DNA of 64,000 nucleotides. Origin: Beijerinckiaceae bacterium. Lineage in GTDB: Bacteria > Pseudomonadota > Alphaproteobacteria > Rhizobiales > Beijerinckiaceae. Every line of letters begins with the position of its first letter. Position 1 is the first letter of the stretch. The notes below the pieces were generated by a model that saw only the letters and a program-made list of their open reading frames with translations, was not told the DNA's origin and did no database searches. The position numbers were made by a program, and so were the translations under genes. Below are positions 8,844 through 18,046 of the stretch, one piece after another. The stretch lies in NCBI GenBank assembly GCA_027532775.1, contig JAPZTO010000002.1, positions 558,001-622,000 on the forward strand, given 5' to 3'.

Positions 8844-9809
8844 TCACCTCAGCCGCGGGTTGAGCGCATCGCGCAGCCAGTCGCCCAGAAGGTTCACCGC
8901 CAGCACGAGAATGGCGAGGGTGGCACCCGGGAAGGCGACGATCCACCAATCGCCGGAGAACAGGTACTTGTTCCCGATCGAGATCAGCGTGCCGAGCGAG
9001 GGCTGGGTCGGCGGCAGGCCGACGCCGAGGAACGAGAGCGTCGCCTCGGTAATGACGGCCAGACCAAGATTGATCGTGAGAATGACGAGCACCGGCCCGA
9101 TCACGTTCGGCAGGACATGCCGCAGCATGATGATGGGCGCCGGCAGGCCGACCAGCCGGGCGGCATGGACATAATCCTTGTTCTTCTCGACCAGGGTCGA
9201 GCCCCGGATCGTGCGGGCATATTGCACCCAGAACGACAGCCCGATCGAAATGACCAGCACGGGAATGGCCGATTGCTCGCGCGGAAGGCCGCGGAACAGG
9301 CCTTGCGCGACACCGTCTATCAGCAGGGCAATCAGGATGGCCGGGAAGGTCAGCTGGACATCGGCAACGCGCATGATGATCGCATCGATGCGGCCGCCCA
9401 TATAGCCTGCCACAAGGCCAAGGGTGATGCCGATGACAGCCGCCAGCAGCACACCGAGCCCGCCGACAGCCAGCGAGACGCGCAGGCCGTAGAGGATGGC
9501 GGAGAACATGTCGCGGCCCTGATCATCCGTGCCGATCACGAAGCGCGGGTCCCCGCCCTGCTGCCAGACCGGGGGGATCGAGGCATCCGAGAGAAACACC
9601 TTGGCCGGATCGAACGGGTCGAACGGCGCGATCAAGGGCGCGAAGAGGGCGCCGAAAAAGCACAGGAAGACGATTGTCGCCGCCACCATGGTGAGCTTCG
9701 ACGAGCGGAAGCTGTGGAGAATATCGGAATCGAGGATCTTGCGGATGACGGGCGAACCGGCGCCGCCGCCGACCAGCCCCTTCACTTCCTCGGGCGTGGG
9801 TGTGGGCAT
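8844..9809 (-). CDS. Peptide-type ABC transporter permease (DppC-like)
   Basis: 321-residue inner-membrane permease. It has an N-terminal cytoplasmic stretch, a first membrane helix near residues 38-60, then GTDDQGRDMFSAILYGLRVSL, a hallmark of the DppC/OppC group, and the coupling loop HAARLVGLPAPIIMLRHVLPN. It follows the DppB-like gene after 3 bp in the same operon. Confidence 0.92.
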   Translation of the reverse strand: MPTPTPEEVKGLVGGGAGSPVIRKILDSDILHSFRSSKLTMVAATIVFLCFFGALFAPLIAPFDPFDPAKVFLSDASIPPVWQQGGDPRFVIGTDDQGRDMFSAILYGLRVSLAVGGLGVLLAAVIGITLGLVAGYMGGRIDAIIMRVADVQLTFPAILIALLIDGVAQGLFRGLPREQSAIPVLVISIGLSFWVQYARTIRGSTLVEKNKDYVHAARLVGLPAPIIMLRHVLPNVIGPVLVILTINLGLAVITEATLSFLGVGLPPTQPSLGTLISIGNKYLFSGDWWIVAFPGATLAILVLAVNLLGDWLRDALNPRLR

Positions 9810-9812
9810 GGC

Positions 9813-10790
9813 TCAGCTCCTCATCGCGATGCGCAGGCGCGGATCCACCAGCCCGTAGGTCAGGTCGACCAGCAGGTTGATGAGGACGAAAAGCAGGCCG
9901 ATGAGCATGAGATAGGCTGCCATGATCGGGATATCGACATTCTGCACCGCCTTCAGGAACAGCAGGCCCATGCCGGGCCAGTTGAAGACGGTCTCGGTGA
10001 TGATGGCGAAGGCAATGATCGAGCCAAGCTGAAGCCCGGCAATCGTGATGACCGGAATCAGCGTGTTCTTCAGCGCATGGCCGAAATGGATCGACCGGGT
10101 GCGCAGGCCGCGCGCCTTGGCGAACTTGATGTAATCGGTGCGCATGACTTCCAGCATCTCGGCGCGGACAAGGCGCATGATCAGCGTCATCTGGAACAGG
10201 CCGAGGGTGATCGCCGGAAGGACCAGCGCGCGGAGGCCGGAGGTGGTGAGGAAGCCTGTGGTCCACCAGTCGCCGATCTTGACCACCTGCCCGCGTCCGT
10301 TTGACGGCAACCAACCAAGCACGACCGCGAAGAGATAGATCAGCAGGATGCCGATCAGGAAGGTGGGCAGGCTGACGCCGATCAACGAGATCGCCTGGAA
10401 GAGCTGGGCGAGCCAGGAATCCCGGCGCAAGGCGCAGTAGACCCCCATGATGAGCCCCACGACAAGCGCGAAGGCGGCGGCGGTAAAGGCGAGTTCCAGC
10501 GTGGCGGGCGCCCGCTCCGCCAGCAGCCGGGTGACCGGCTGGCGGAACTGGTAGGACACGCCGAAATCGAAACGCAGCGCATTCCCGATGAAGCGGCCGA
10601 ACTGGACGATGGTGGGATCGTTCAGGCCGAGGGATTCACGCAGCCGTGCCACTTCTTCCTGCGGCGTATCCACGCCGACCATCTGGTTCACCGGATCGCC
10701 GACAAAGCGGAACATCAGGAATGCAATCAGCGCGACCGCCAGCATGACAGCCGCCGACTGCATGATGCGCCGGATCACGAACGCGAGCAT
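9813..10790 (-). CDS. Peptide-type ABC transporter permease (DppB-like)
   Basis: 325-residue permease. It has an N-terminal helix (about residues 9-30), FRFVGDPVNQMVG typical of the DppB/OppB N-terminal domain, six predicted helices and the coupling segment KFAKARGLRTRSIHFGHALKN. It lies downstream of the binding-protein gene and is separated from it by a terminator-like hairpin at 10826-10859. Confidence 0.92.
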   Translation of the reverse strand: MLAFVIRRIMQSAAVMLAVALIAFLMFRFVGDPVNQMVGVDTPQEEVARLRESLGLNDPTIVQFGRFIGNALRFDFGVSYQFRQPVTRLLAERAPATLELAFTAAAFALVVGLIMGVYCALRRDSWLAQLFQAISLIGVSLPTFLIGILLIYLFAVVLGWLPSNGRGQVVKIGDWWTTGFLTTSGLRALVLPAITLGLFQMTLIMRLVRAEMLEVMRTDYIKFAKARGLRTRSIHFGHALKNTLIPVITIAGLQLGSIIAFAIITETVFNWPGMGLLFLKAVQNVDIPIMAAYLMLIGLLFVLINLLVDLTYGLVDPRLRIAMRS

Positions 10791-10825
10791 GCAACGGTTC
10801 CAATTCTTGCGGAAAGGCCTGGATC

Positions 10826-10859
10826 AAAAAGGAAGGGGCGGCCAGAAAGAGCCGCCCCT
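10826..10859 (-). terminator. Intrinsic terminator/attenuator between the binding-protein gene and the permease genes
   Basis: On the minus strand a 9-bp GC-rich stem (GGGGCGGC core) with an 8-nt loop ends about 3 bp before a TTTTT run. It lies between the substrate-binding-protein gene and the DppB-like gene. In this position it most likely ends a large share of transcripts and leaves less mRNA for the membrane components. Confidence 0.7.
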
Positions 10860-10872
10860 CGGGCTCACCAGG

Positions 10873-12468
10873 TCAGTTCTTCCTGGCCCAGTAGAGCAGG
10901 ACCGAGTTGTCAGCGCGCTGCGACAGCTCGACCTTGCTTGAAACGCCCCAGCTCAGGGCCTGCTGGTGCAGCGGAACGTAGCCGAACTCGCCGGTCGTGA
11001 TCTGGAAGGCTTCCTTGATCATGGCGTCACGCTTGGCGACATCGCTTTCGACAAGGATCTTGTCGGTCAGCTCGTCGACCTTCTTGTTGCAATATCCGCC
11101 AAGGTTCGACTCGCCCCGCGGCGTGCCATCGGCACGGCAGCCATGGATGTCGAACAGCACGTTGTGGCTGTCGAACGTCCCCGGAGTCCAGCCGAGCAGG
11201 TAGAACGAGGTCTTGTAGCCGCCCGACTTCAGCACCTTGGCGAAATACTGCGCCTTGGGCTGGGCGTTGAGGTTCACCTTCACGCCGATACGGGCCAGCA
11301 TGCCGACAACCGCCTGGCAGATCGGGCCGTCATTGACGTAGCGATCGTTCGGGCAATCCATGCCGACTTCGAAGCCGTTCGGATAACCGGCATCGGCCAG
11401 AAGCTTCTTGGCCGCTTCGGGGTCGAATTTCGGGCTCGCGAAATCCTTCGAATGGGTGAACAGCGACGGCGCGATCATCAAGGCCGACGGGGTCGACAGG
11501 CCCCGCATGACGCGCGCCTTGATGGTTTCCTTGTCGACAGCCATGTTGAAAGCCTGCCGGACGCGAACATCCTTGAACGGGTTCTTGCCCTTCACGTTCG
11601 ATTCCAGAAGTTCGTCGCGGATCTGGTCGAAGCCGAGGAAGATGGTGCGGAGTTCCGGCCCGGCCAGAACCTTGGCGCTGGCGGAGGAATTCACACGGGC
11701 GATATCCTGCACCGGAACCGGCTCGATGACATCGACCTCACCCGACAGGAGCGCCGCCACGCGGGTGGCATCGTTCGGGATCGGCGTGAAGATGATCTCG
11801 TCGAGATTGTGTTCCTTCTTGCCCCACCAGGCCGCGTTCGCCTTGAACACGGTCTTCACGCCCGGCTGATGGCTTTCGATGCGGAACGGGCCGGTGCCGT
11901 TGGTATTGAGCGAGGCATGGCTCGGCGTCGTGGCGGCGGCCGGCGTCGGGGCGACGGCATTGTTCGCCTCGGCCCATTTCTTCGACATGATGTACCAGGT
12001 ATCCCACTGGGCATGCATGATCGGGTTCGGGCTCGGCAGTTCGACATCGATCGTGTGATCGTCGATCTTCGTGAACTTGGCATCCTTCGGCACGCGGGTC
12101 GCGAAGTTCGACCCGGTCGAGCGGACGCGGTTGGCCGAGAAGATCACATCATCGGCGGTGAAATCCTCGCCATTGTGGAACTTCACGCCCTTGCGCAGGT
12201 AGAACCGCCAGCGCTTGGCGCCGTCAAGCACTTCCCAGCGCTCGGCGAGGCCGGGGCCAATCTTGAGGTCCTTGCCGCGCGAGGTGAGGCCTTCATAGAC
12301 ATGGCCGAGATGGGCGTTCGCCGTGGTTTCGTTGAGGGTGTAGGGGTCAAGCGACTTCAGGTCGCCCTGGTTGGCATAGCGAAGTGTCACCGCATGGGCC
12401 GGCGACAGCGCCACCGACAACGCGATGGCCGCACCGGCGGCCAGCAGAAATTTCCGAAGGTTCATCAC
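10873..12468 (-). CDS. Peptide/opine-type ABC transporter substrate-binding protein (family 5)
   Basis: 531-residue SBP_bac_5 protein with a Sec signal peptide (about residues 1-26, ending ...LSPAHAVTL). It shows DPYTLNETTANAHLGHVYEGL, WRFYLRKGVKFHNGEDFTADDV and FNMAVDKETI, all standard for DppA/OppA-type proteins. It is the promoter-proximal gene of the importer operon and divergent from a LysR regulator. The ligand is uncertain: di/oligopeptide, opine or another amine. Confidence 0.92.
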   Translation of the reverse strand: MMNLRKFLLAAGAAIALSVALSPAHAVTLRYANQGDLKSLDPYTLNETTANAHLGHVYEGLTSRGKDLKIGPGLAERWEVLDGAKRWRFYLRKGVKFHNGEDFTADDVIFSANRVRSTGSNFATRVPKDAKFTKIDDHTIDVELPSPNPIMHAQWDTWYIMSKKWAEANNAVAPTPAAATTPSHASLNTNGTGPFRIESHQPGVKTVFKANAAWWGKKEHNLDEIIFTPIPNDATRVAALLSGEVDVIEPVPVQDIARVNSSASAKVLAGPELRTIFLGFDQIRDELLESNVKGKNPFKDVRVRQAFNMAVDKETIKARVMRGLSTPSALMIAPSLFTHSKDFASPKFDPEAAKKLLADAGYPNGFEVGMDCPNDRYVNDGPICQAVVGMLARIGVKVNLNAQPKAQYFAKVLKSGGYKTSFYLLGWTPGTFDSHNVLFDIHGCRADGTPRGESNLGGYCNKKVDELTDKILVESDVAKRDAMIKEAFQITTGEFGYVPLHQQALSWGVSSKVELSQRADNSVLLYWARKN

Positions 12469-12609
12469 AACTCTCCCTTGTCTCCGGCCGCCGCTGCGAA
12501 GAACGACCGGGCTGTTGGTGGCTCAAGTCGACCGTTTTGCCCCGGCAAAATCAAGCGGATTCTCCGGAACGTACGAAAGAGCTGATTGAGCCTACAAAAC
12601 AGGTGGACA

Positions 12610-12648
12610 TTCGTGAACCGAATAATATTCATCCGATTATTCCACGAA
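12610..12648. promoter_or_regulatory. Imperfect dyad in the divergent dppA-like/LysR intergenic region
   Basis: GAATAAT (12620-12626) and ATTATTC (12636-12642) form a 7-bp inverted repeat with a 9-bp spacer. They are framed by TTCGTG (12610-12615) and CACGAA (12643-12648), with four unmatched bases on the left arm. The block is AT-rich against a GC-rich background and ends 17 bp before the LysR start. It is a good candidate for the LysR site controlling both directions. Confidence 0.5.
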
Positions 12649-12665
12649 CGAATACCGAGGCCCCG

Positions 12666-13556
12666 ATGCCCCGCCGCGCCCTGCCCCCGCTCTCCGCTCT
12701 CGCCACGTTCGAGGAGGTCGCGATCCGGCGATCCTGCTCGGAAGCGGCGCATCATCTCGGCCTGACCCAGAGCGCCGTCTCGAAACAGATCCAGGCGATG
12801 GAACGGTTCATCGGGCTTCCGCTCTTCTCGCGCACCAAGGGCGGGCTAATTCCCAATGCCATCGGCACGCGCCTGCTGGGCGACATCCAGCCGCTGCTCG
12901 ATGATGTCGAGCGCGTCTGCAGCCGGGCCTCTCGGGAAGGCACCAACCGCAAGGTGGTGATCATGCGCGTCCTCGCGATGATCGCGGATCGCTGGCTGCT
13001 GCCGAGGCTCGGTGCGTTCCTCGAGGCGCATCCGGATATCGATGTTCAGTTCTCGACCTTCCTTGTGTCGTCGGAATTCGACCGCGGCGGCGCCGAGATC
13101 GAGATCCGCTTCGGCGCCGGGCCGTGGCTTGATGCGGATTCGACACCGCTTGTCGGCCGGGAACGGGTGCTGATCGCCCCGCCCGGCACACCGCCCGACC
13201 TGCCGCTTGAGGAATTGTTCAAGCGGCCGCGCTTCATCCATGCGCAATCCCCGGATGTCTGGCGGGAATTCTGCGAAGCCAATCGCCTGCCGCTGCTGGA
13301 TGACCGGCAGATCGCGCAGAGCTTCGACATCTCGCAGGTGCTCATCAAGGCCGTGCGCGTCGGCATGGGCATCGCGATGATGTCGCGCTGTCTCGTTGCC
13401 GAGGAACTGGAACGCGGCGAACTGGTCAATCCCGGCGGGTATTCGTACCAGAGTCGGCTTGGATACCATGTTCTGGTGCCGCACCGGGCCCGCCCGCTCA
13501 GCAAGGCGGCCCAGACGCTGCTCGACTGGATCCGCGCGCAGGCCGAGGACCATTGA
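12666..13556 (+). CDS. LysR family transcriptional regulator (GcvA-like)
   Basis: 296-residue DNA-binding protein. The N-terminal winged HTH is clear (LSALATFEEVAIRRSCSEAA, then LGLTQSAVSKQIQAMERFIG and PLFSRTKGG), followed by a LysR substrate-binding domain with the GcvA-like ending around RVGMGIAMMSRCLVAEELE. ATG 12666 gives the standard family N-terminus. It is divergent from the ABC importer operon, which it probably regulates. A short hairpin follows the stop at 13567-13584. Confidence 0.9.
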   Translation: MPRRALPPLSALATFEEVAIRRSCSEAAHHLGLTQSAVSKQIQAMERFIGLPLFSRTKGGLIPNAIGTRLLGDIQPLLDDVERVCSRASREGTNRKVVIMRVLAMIADRWLLPRLGAFLEAHPDIDVQFSTFLVSSEFDRGGAEIEIRFGAGPWLDADSTPLVGRERVLIAPPGTPPDLPLEELFKRPRFIHAQSPDVWREFCEANRLPLLDDRQIAQSFDISQVLIKAVRVGMGIAMMSRCLVAEELERGELVNPGGYSYQSRLGYHVLVPHRARPLSKAAQTLLDWIRAQAEDH

Positions 13557-13566
13557 GCACGGGAAA

Positions 13567-13608
13567 CTGTGCGCCGCCGCACAGCACTGCTTTGTGCGCC
13601 GGCGCATG
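13567..13608. promoter_or_regulatory. Tandem TGTG-N8-CACA-like dyads upstream of the cyclase gene
   Basis: TGTGCGCCGCCGCACA at 13568-13583 is a perfect 16-bp dyad with CRP-family spacing (TGTG-N8-CACA). A second copy, TGTGCGCCGGCGCATG at 13593-13608, repeats the left half and has a one-base mismatch in the right half; their centres are 25 bp apart. The first copy extends to a 7-bp stem (13567-13573 with 13578-13584), so it could instead act as the LysR-gene terminator, although no T tract follows. Confidence 0.4.
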
Positions 13609-13669
13609 GTGTGGCACCTTGAACCCTCGTTTGGCGCCATGACATGTGGCGATCGCGGAGCAGCGGAAC

Positions 13670-15640
13670 GTGAAGCGCAAGATCACAGCCATCATGGCGG
13701 CGGATGTCGCCGAATATACCCGCCTGATCTCGGAGGATGAGGAAGAGACGCTGGCGCGGCTCGAATCCTACCGCATGGTCTTCGATGACTTCGTGAAGCG
13801 CGCCGGCGGGCGGATCTTCAACACGGCCGGCGACGGCGTCATGTGCGAATTCCCGAGCGCGGTCGAGGCAACGCGCTGCGCGATCGATATCCAGGAATCG
13901 CTGCGGACGCGGAACATGGCCTTCCCGGCGAGCCGGCAGATGCATTTCCGCATCGGGATTTCCATTGGCGATGTGGTCGAGCGTGACGGCGACCTCCTCG
14001 GCGACGGCGTGAACATCGCAGCGCGGCTGCAGAGCCTGGCCGAGCCCGGCAGCATCTGCGTTTCGCGCAACGTGCATGAGGCCGTGACGAACAAGATCTC
14101 GGTGCCCTTCCGCGATCTCGGCAGCCGTGAGGTCAAGAACCTGCCGCACCCCGTCCATGCCTTCCAGATCGAGATGGGCCCGCGCGACAAGATGGCTGCC
14201 ATCGCTGCCGCCCGGTCGGCCCCAAAGGGTGACAAGGCCGCGTTGCCCGTCGGGGCCTTCGTGGCTGGCGCGGCCGCTCTGGCCATCGGCGTGGCGGCTG
14301 GCGCCTTCCTGATGGGGCGTGACCGAGGGAACCCCACTGCGCCTGCCCCACAACTGGCCCAGCCCGCTCCGGTTCCCGTCCCGGCAGCGCCCCCGACTCC
14401 GGCCGAACCGGCAAAGCCGCCGCAGCAGGCGAGCGTTGTCGTGACGGAAAACCTCACACCGGCCGAGGCTTTCGACCGGCTGGCCAAATCCGGCGGGATC
14501 GTCCGCGATCCGAAAACGGCCCCGGAGCTCTATCACAACGCGCGCTCGTTCGAGGCGCGGGGCGAGGCTGCGGCCGCGCGGCGCGACTACCTCGTCTTCG
14601 CCGCTCTCGGCACCGATCATCTCGATCCGCTGCTGCGCCTTGCCAGCCTGATCCGCACCCAGGATGGCCGGGCGGGCGCGCGCGAGGTCTTCGCGGAACT
14701 CTCGAAAGGCAAGGGCCGGGCTGCCGCGTTGGTTCACATCCTGCAGTTTGATGGTGTCGAGCGTCAGACGCGGCTCGGAGCATTCGCCGAGGCCAACCCG
14801 GATTTCGCCCCCGTCCATGCGCTGATCGCTCAGGAATTCGGGGAGGACCGCCAGAACGGGCAGACGATCGATGACCGACGCCGAGAACTGGCGGCAACGG
14901 AGCGGTTCCTGCTCGCCGAACGCGAGGGCAAGCTGGTGCCGTTCTTCCTCGACCAGAGCGTCCTGGCGCAATGGATCGAGCGCGCGCAGAAGCGCGAGGC
15001 AACCCTCAAGGCCTTTTTTGCCGACGGACGCGACCAGCCCGGCCTGATCTTCATGCGCCACAATGCCGGGTGGATCGCCACCATCACTGTTCCGGAGGCT
15101 GCTTCCCGGATCGAGGTCAAGCTGGGCAATGCAACGGAGTTCAAGCCGACAGGCATGCTGGCGAACATCGACCCGCGCACGGGAAAGCCGATGGCCAATC
15201 CCAGCTTCGAGATGCCGCCGAACCAGACCGCAACGGATATCGCCCTGCGCTATCTCGACGCCAATGGCGTGACGAGCCCGGTCAGCGTAAAGCGCTTCGA
15301 CCCGCGCGAGAGCCTGATCCGGGGCATGCGTGACATTCTCGACCGGTTCTCGACCAGCTGGCTCGCCTTCGGGACGGGGCATAACCAACACCTGCTCTAC
15401 TATACCCACCTTGTCAGCTATCGCTGCGCGATCCGGAAGGTGGAGATCGGGTTCAACGGCGACACGCCGGCCCAGGCGATCGAGCTGCCGCCCTGCGACG
15501 AGGCCAACCCGCATGCCATTCCCTCGAACGCCCTGCCCTATCTGCGGATCCGCCCCGATATCGAAAGCGCGACGATCCGCCTCACCTATGTCGGGGGCGA
15601 TGTTTCGGAGGTGAAGACTTTCCAGCGCCCGAAGCCGTGA
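13670..15640 (+). CDS. Class III adenylate/guanylate cyclase with C-terminal extracytoplasmic domain
   Basis: 656-residue protein. Residues 1-170 are a class III cyclase catalytic domain: metal-binding D12 ([10 protein letters not shown]) and D55 (TAGDGVM), and N115/R119 in [11 protein letters not shown]. One hydrophobic helix (about 194-216) is followed by a proline/alanine-rich linker (222-252) and about 400 residues that match no family I can name. The catalytic domain therefore precedes the membrane helix, with the large unknown part probably in the periplasm. I prefer GTG 13670, which has GGAG nine bases upstream and gives [16 protein letters not shown] 13646 in the same frame lacks a ribosome-binding site. 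ATP versus GTP preference is not clear. Confidence 0.85.
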   Translation: MKRKITAIMAADVAEYTRLISEDEEETLARLESYRMVFDDFVKRAGGRIFNTAGDGVMCEFPSAVEATRCAIDIQESLRTRNMAFPASRQMHFRIGISIGDVVERDGDLLGDGVNIAARLQSLAEPGSICVSRNVHEAVTNKISVPFRDLGSREVKNLPHPVHAFQIEMGPRDKMAAIAAARSAPKGDKAALPVGAFVAGAAALAIGVAAGAFLMGRDRGNPTAPAPQLAQPAPVPVPAAPPTPAEPAKPPQQASVVVTENLTPAEAFDRLAKSGGIVRDPKTAPELYHNARSFEARGEAAAARRDYLVFAALGTDHLDPLLRLASLIRTQDGRAGAREVFAELSKGKGRAAALVHILQFDGVERQTRLGAFAEANPDFAPVHALIAQEFGEDRQNGQTIDDRRRELAATERFLLAEREGKLVPFFLDQSVLAQWIERAQKREATLKAFFADGRDQPGLIFMRHNAGWIATITVPEAASRIEVKLGNATEFKPTGMLANIDPRTGKPMANPSFEMPPNQTATDIALRYLDANGVTSPVSVKRFDPRESLIRGMRDILDRFSTSWLAFGTGHNQHLLYYTHLVSYRCAIRKVEIGFNGDTPAQAIELPPCDEANPHAIPSNALPYLRIRPDIESATIRLTYVGGDVSEVKTFQRPKP

Positions 15641-15728
15641 AATCGCGCGGCTCTGTCAGGCAGGAGACTTGTCAGCGCGCCGGCATCCATGTTCGATCCC
15701 CAGGCATTGCCATACCAAGGGGTTTTCC

Positions 15729-16862
15729 ATGCTGCCGACCAACGACCAGATCATGATCCGCGACATGGCACGCGATTTCGCGCGCGAGCAGATCAAGCCC
15801 TTCGCCGCCGATTGGGATCGCGAAAGGCGCTTCCCGCGCGAGACGCTGTCGGCCATGGGCGAGTTGGGTTTCCTCGGCATGCTGGTCGAAGAGGAATGGG
15901 GTGGCTCGGCCGTGGGCGATATTGCCTATGCGATGGCTTTGGAGGAGATCGCCGCCGGGGATGGGTCGATTTCGACCATCATGAGCGTGCATAATTCGGT
16001 TGGCTGCAAGCCGATCGCCACGTTTGGGACGCCCGCGCAGAAGGAACAGTTCCTGCGCCCCCTCGCCTCCGGGCAATGGATCGGCGGCTTCGCACTCACC
16101 GAGCCGCAGGCCGGTTCCGATGCTTCGGCGCTCAAGACGCGCGCCCGGGCCGATGGCAATGCCCATTATGTCATCAGCGGGACAAAGCAGTTCATCACCT
16201 CCGGCAAGAATGCGAGAGTCGTGATCGTCTTCGCGGTGACCAATCCAGATGCCGGCAAGAAGGGCATCTCGGCCTTCATCGTGCCGACGGATACGCCCGG
16301 CTACACGATCGGCCGCGTCGAGGACAAGCTCGGCCAGCATGCCTCGGATACCTGCCAGCTCATCTTCGAGGAGATGCGGATTCCGGCCGAATACCGGCTG
16401 GGCGAGGAAGGCGAAGGCTATCGCATCGCCCTGTCCAATCTCGAGGGCGGGCGGATCGGCATTGCCGCGCAGGCCGTGGGCATGGCGCAGGCGGCGCTCG
16501 ATGCCGCAACGGCCTATGCGAAGGAGCGCGAGACCTTCGGCCGCAAACTGTTCGAGCATCAGGCCATCGCCTTCAAGCTGGCGGACATGCTGGTGCAGAT
16601 CCATGCCGCCCGGCAAATGGTGATGCATGCCGCGGCCATGCGTGAATCCGGCAAGCCCGCGCTGAACGAAGCCTCTATGGCCAAGCTCTTCGCCTCGGAA
16701 ATGGCCGAGCGCGTGGCTTCGACCGCGATCCAGATTTTCGGCGGCTATGGCTATCTCGCCGATTTTCCGGTCGAACGCATCTACCGCGATGTCCGCGTCT
16801 GCCAGATCTATGAAGGCGCTTCGGATATCCAGCGGATGCTGATCGCCCGCAGCCTTGCTTAA
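15729..16862 (+). CDS. Acyl-CoA dehydrogenase
   Basis: 377-residue FAD flavoprotein of acyl-CoA beta-oxidation. Motifs: [13 protein letters not shown] (FAD contact), [11 protein letters not shown], the C-terminal IQIFGGYGY and [19 protein letters not shown], where the Glu in YEGAS is at the usual catalytic position. ATG 15729 matches the family start; the frame extends to 15669 without conserved sequence. The next gene encodes an alpha-methylacyl-CoA racemase-like protein in the same direction, suggesting branched or methyl-acyl-CoA oxidation. Electron transfer would be to ETF, which is not encoded here. Confidence 0.93.
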   Translation: MLPTNDQIMIRDMARDFAREQIKPFAADWDRERRFPRETLSAMGELGFLGMLVEEEWGGSAVGDIAYAMALEEIAAGDGSISTIMSVHNSVGCKPIATFGTPAQKEQFLRPLASGQWIGGFALTEPQAGSDASALKTRARADGNAHYVISGTKQFITSGKNARVVIVFAVTNPDAGKKGISAFIVPTDTPGYTIGRVEDKLGQHASDTCQLIFEEMRIPAEYRLGEEGEGYRIALSNLEGGRIGIAAQAVGMAQAALDAATAYAKERETFGRKLFEHQAIAFKLADMLVQIHAARQMVMHAAAMRESGKPALNEASMAKLFASEMAERVASTAIQIFGGYGYLADFPVERIYRDVRVCQIYEGASDIQRMLIARSLA

Positions 16863-16948
16863 GTCATGGCTCACATTCTGATTCATCGCCCTCAGAAGAT
16901 GATTCAGCTGCTTGCTGGCATGATTCCGCTTCCGGATCCAAGCTTCTG

Positions 16949-18040
16949 ATGAAAAACGGAAAAACCCTTCCACTTGCTGGAATCCGTATCCTCGAATTCG
17001 CGGGGATTGGCCCTGCCCCTTTCGCCGCGATGCTGCTGGCCGATATGGGCGCGAGCATCCTCCGGATTGACCGGCCGGGCGGCGCCGATCCTTGGACGGA
17101 CAAGGTGGTGCGGCGCAATCGGGCCAGCGTCACGGCCGATCTGAAGTCGCCGGCGGATCTCGCGCAGGTCAAGGCGCTCGCGCTCCGCGCGGATGCGCTG
17201 ATCGAGGGGTTCCGGCCCGGCGTGATGGAGCGTCTCGGCCTCGGGCCCGATGCGTTGCTGGCCGAGAACCCCGCCCTCGTCTATGGCCGCATGACCGGCT
17301 GGGGCCAGGAGGGGCCACTGGCGCTGACCGCCGGGCATGACATCAACTACATCGCAATCACCGGTGCGCTCGCGGCGATTGGGCCGGCCGAACGGCCTGT
17401 GCCTCCGCTCAACCTCGTGGGTGATCTCGGCGGTGGCGCGCTCTATCTCGCCATGGGCGTGCTGGCTGCCCTCCTGCGGGCGCGGCAGACTGGCGAAGGC
17501 CAGGTTGTGGATTGCGCAATCTCCGATTGCACGATCTCGCTGATGGCGATGTTCTCGGATCTTGCGGCGCAGGGGCGCTGGGATTCCGGGTGCCGGGAGG
17601 GCAATATCCTCGATGGTGCGGCACCCTTCTACCGCACCTATCGCTGCAGGGACGGACATTTCGTTGCCGTTGGCGCGCTGGAACGCCCCTTCTATGCCGT
17701 ACTGTGCCAGGGCCTCGGCCTGCCGGCGCTGCCGGAGGCAGAGCGCATGGACAAGACCCGCTGGCCGGAGCAGATCGCCACCTTCTCGGCTGTCTTCCTC
17801 ACCCGGACGCGCGACGAATGGGCCGCCCATTTTGCCGGCACCGATGCCTGCCTCGCCCCGGTGCTGACGCTCGGGGAAGCCCCCGCGCATCCGCATAACC
17901 TTGCGCGCAGGGCCTTTGTCACGGCGAATGGCGCCGTGCAGCCGGCTGCGGCGCCACGATTCTCCGCCGCGCCGGCACCCGATATGATCCTGCCGCCGGA
18001 CCACCCCTCGCTGGAGGCGGCCCTGGCGGCCTGGGTCTGA
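16949..18040 (+). CDS. Alpha-methylacyl-CoA racemase-like CoA-transferase family III protein
   Basis: 363 residues of the CaiB/BaiF fold. The sequence AGHDINYIAITGAL (H130) with VGDLGGGALYLAMG (D159) and VGALERPFY (E245) matches the His/Asp/Glu active-site set of alpha-methylacyl-CoA racemase (MCR/AMACR) rather than the transferases. It would epimerise 2-methylacyl-CoA thioesters before beta-oxidation. It follows the acyl-CoA dehydrogenase by 86 bp, and the ribosome-binding site is weak. Confidence 0.85.
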   Translation: MKNGKTLPLAGIRILEFAGIGPAPFAAMLLADMGASILRIDRPGGADPWTDKVVRRNRASVTADLKSPADLAQVKALALRADALIEGFRPGVMERLGLGPDALLAENPALVYGRMTGWGQEGPLALTAGHDINYIAITGALAAIGPAERPVPPLNLVGDLGGGALYLAMGVLAALLRARQTGEGQVVDCAISDCTISLMAMFSDLAAQGRWDSGCREGNILDGAAPFYRTYRCRDGHFVAVGALERPFYAVLCQGLGLPALPEAERMDKTRWPEQIATFSAVFLTRTRDEWAAHFAGTDACLAPVLTLGEAPAHPHNLARRAFVTANGAVQPAAAPRFSAAPAPDMILPPDHPSLEAALAAWV

Positions 18041-18046
18041 CAGGGG

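Noticed and set aside
8622-10304. 560-codon open frame on the plus strand
   Set aside because: Antisense to two ABC transporter permease genes; low-complexity Asp/Gln/Arg-rich shadow.
13046-15514. 822-codon open frame on the minus strand
   Set aside because: Antisense to the LysR and cyclase genes; no family motif.
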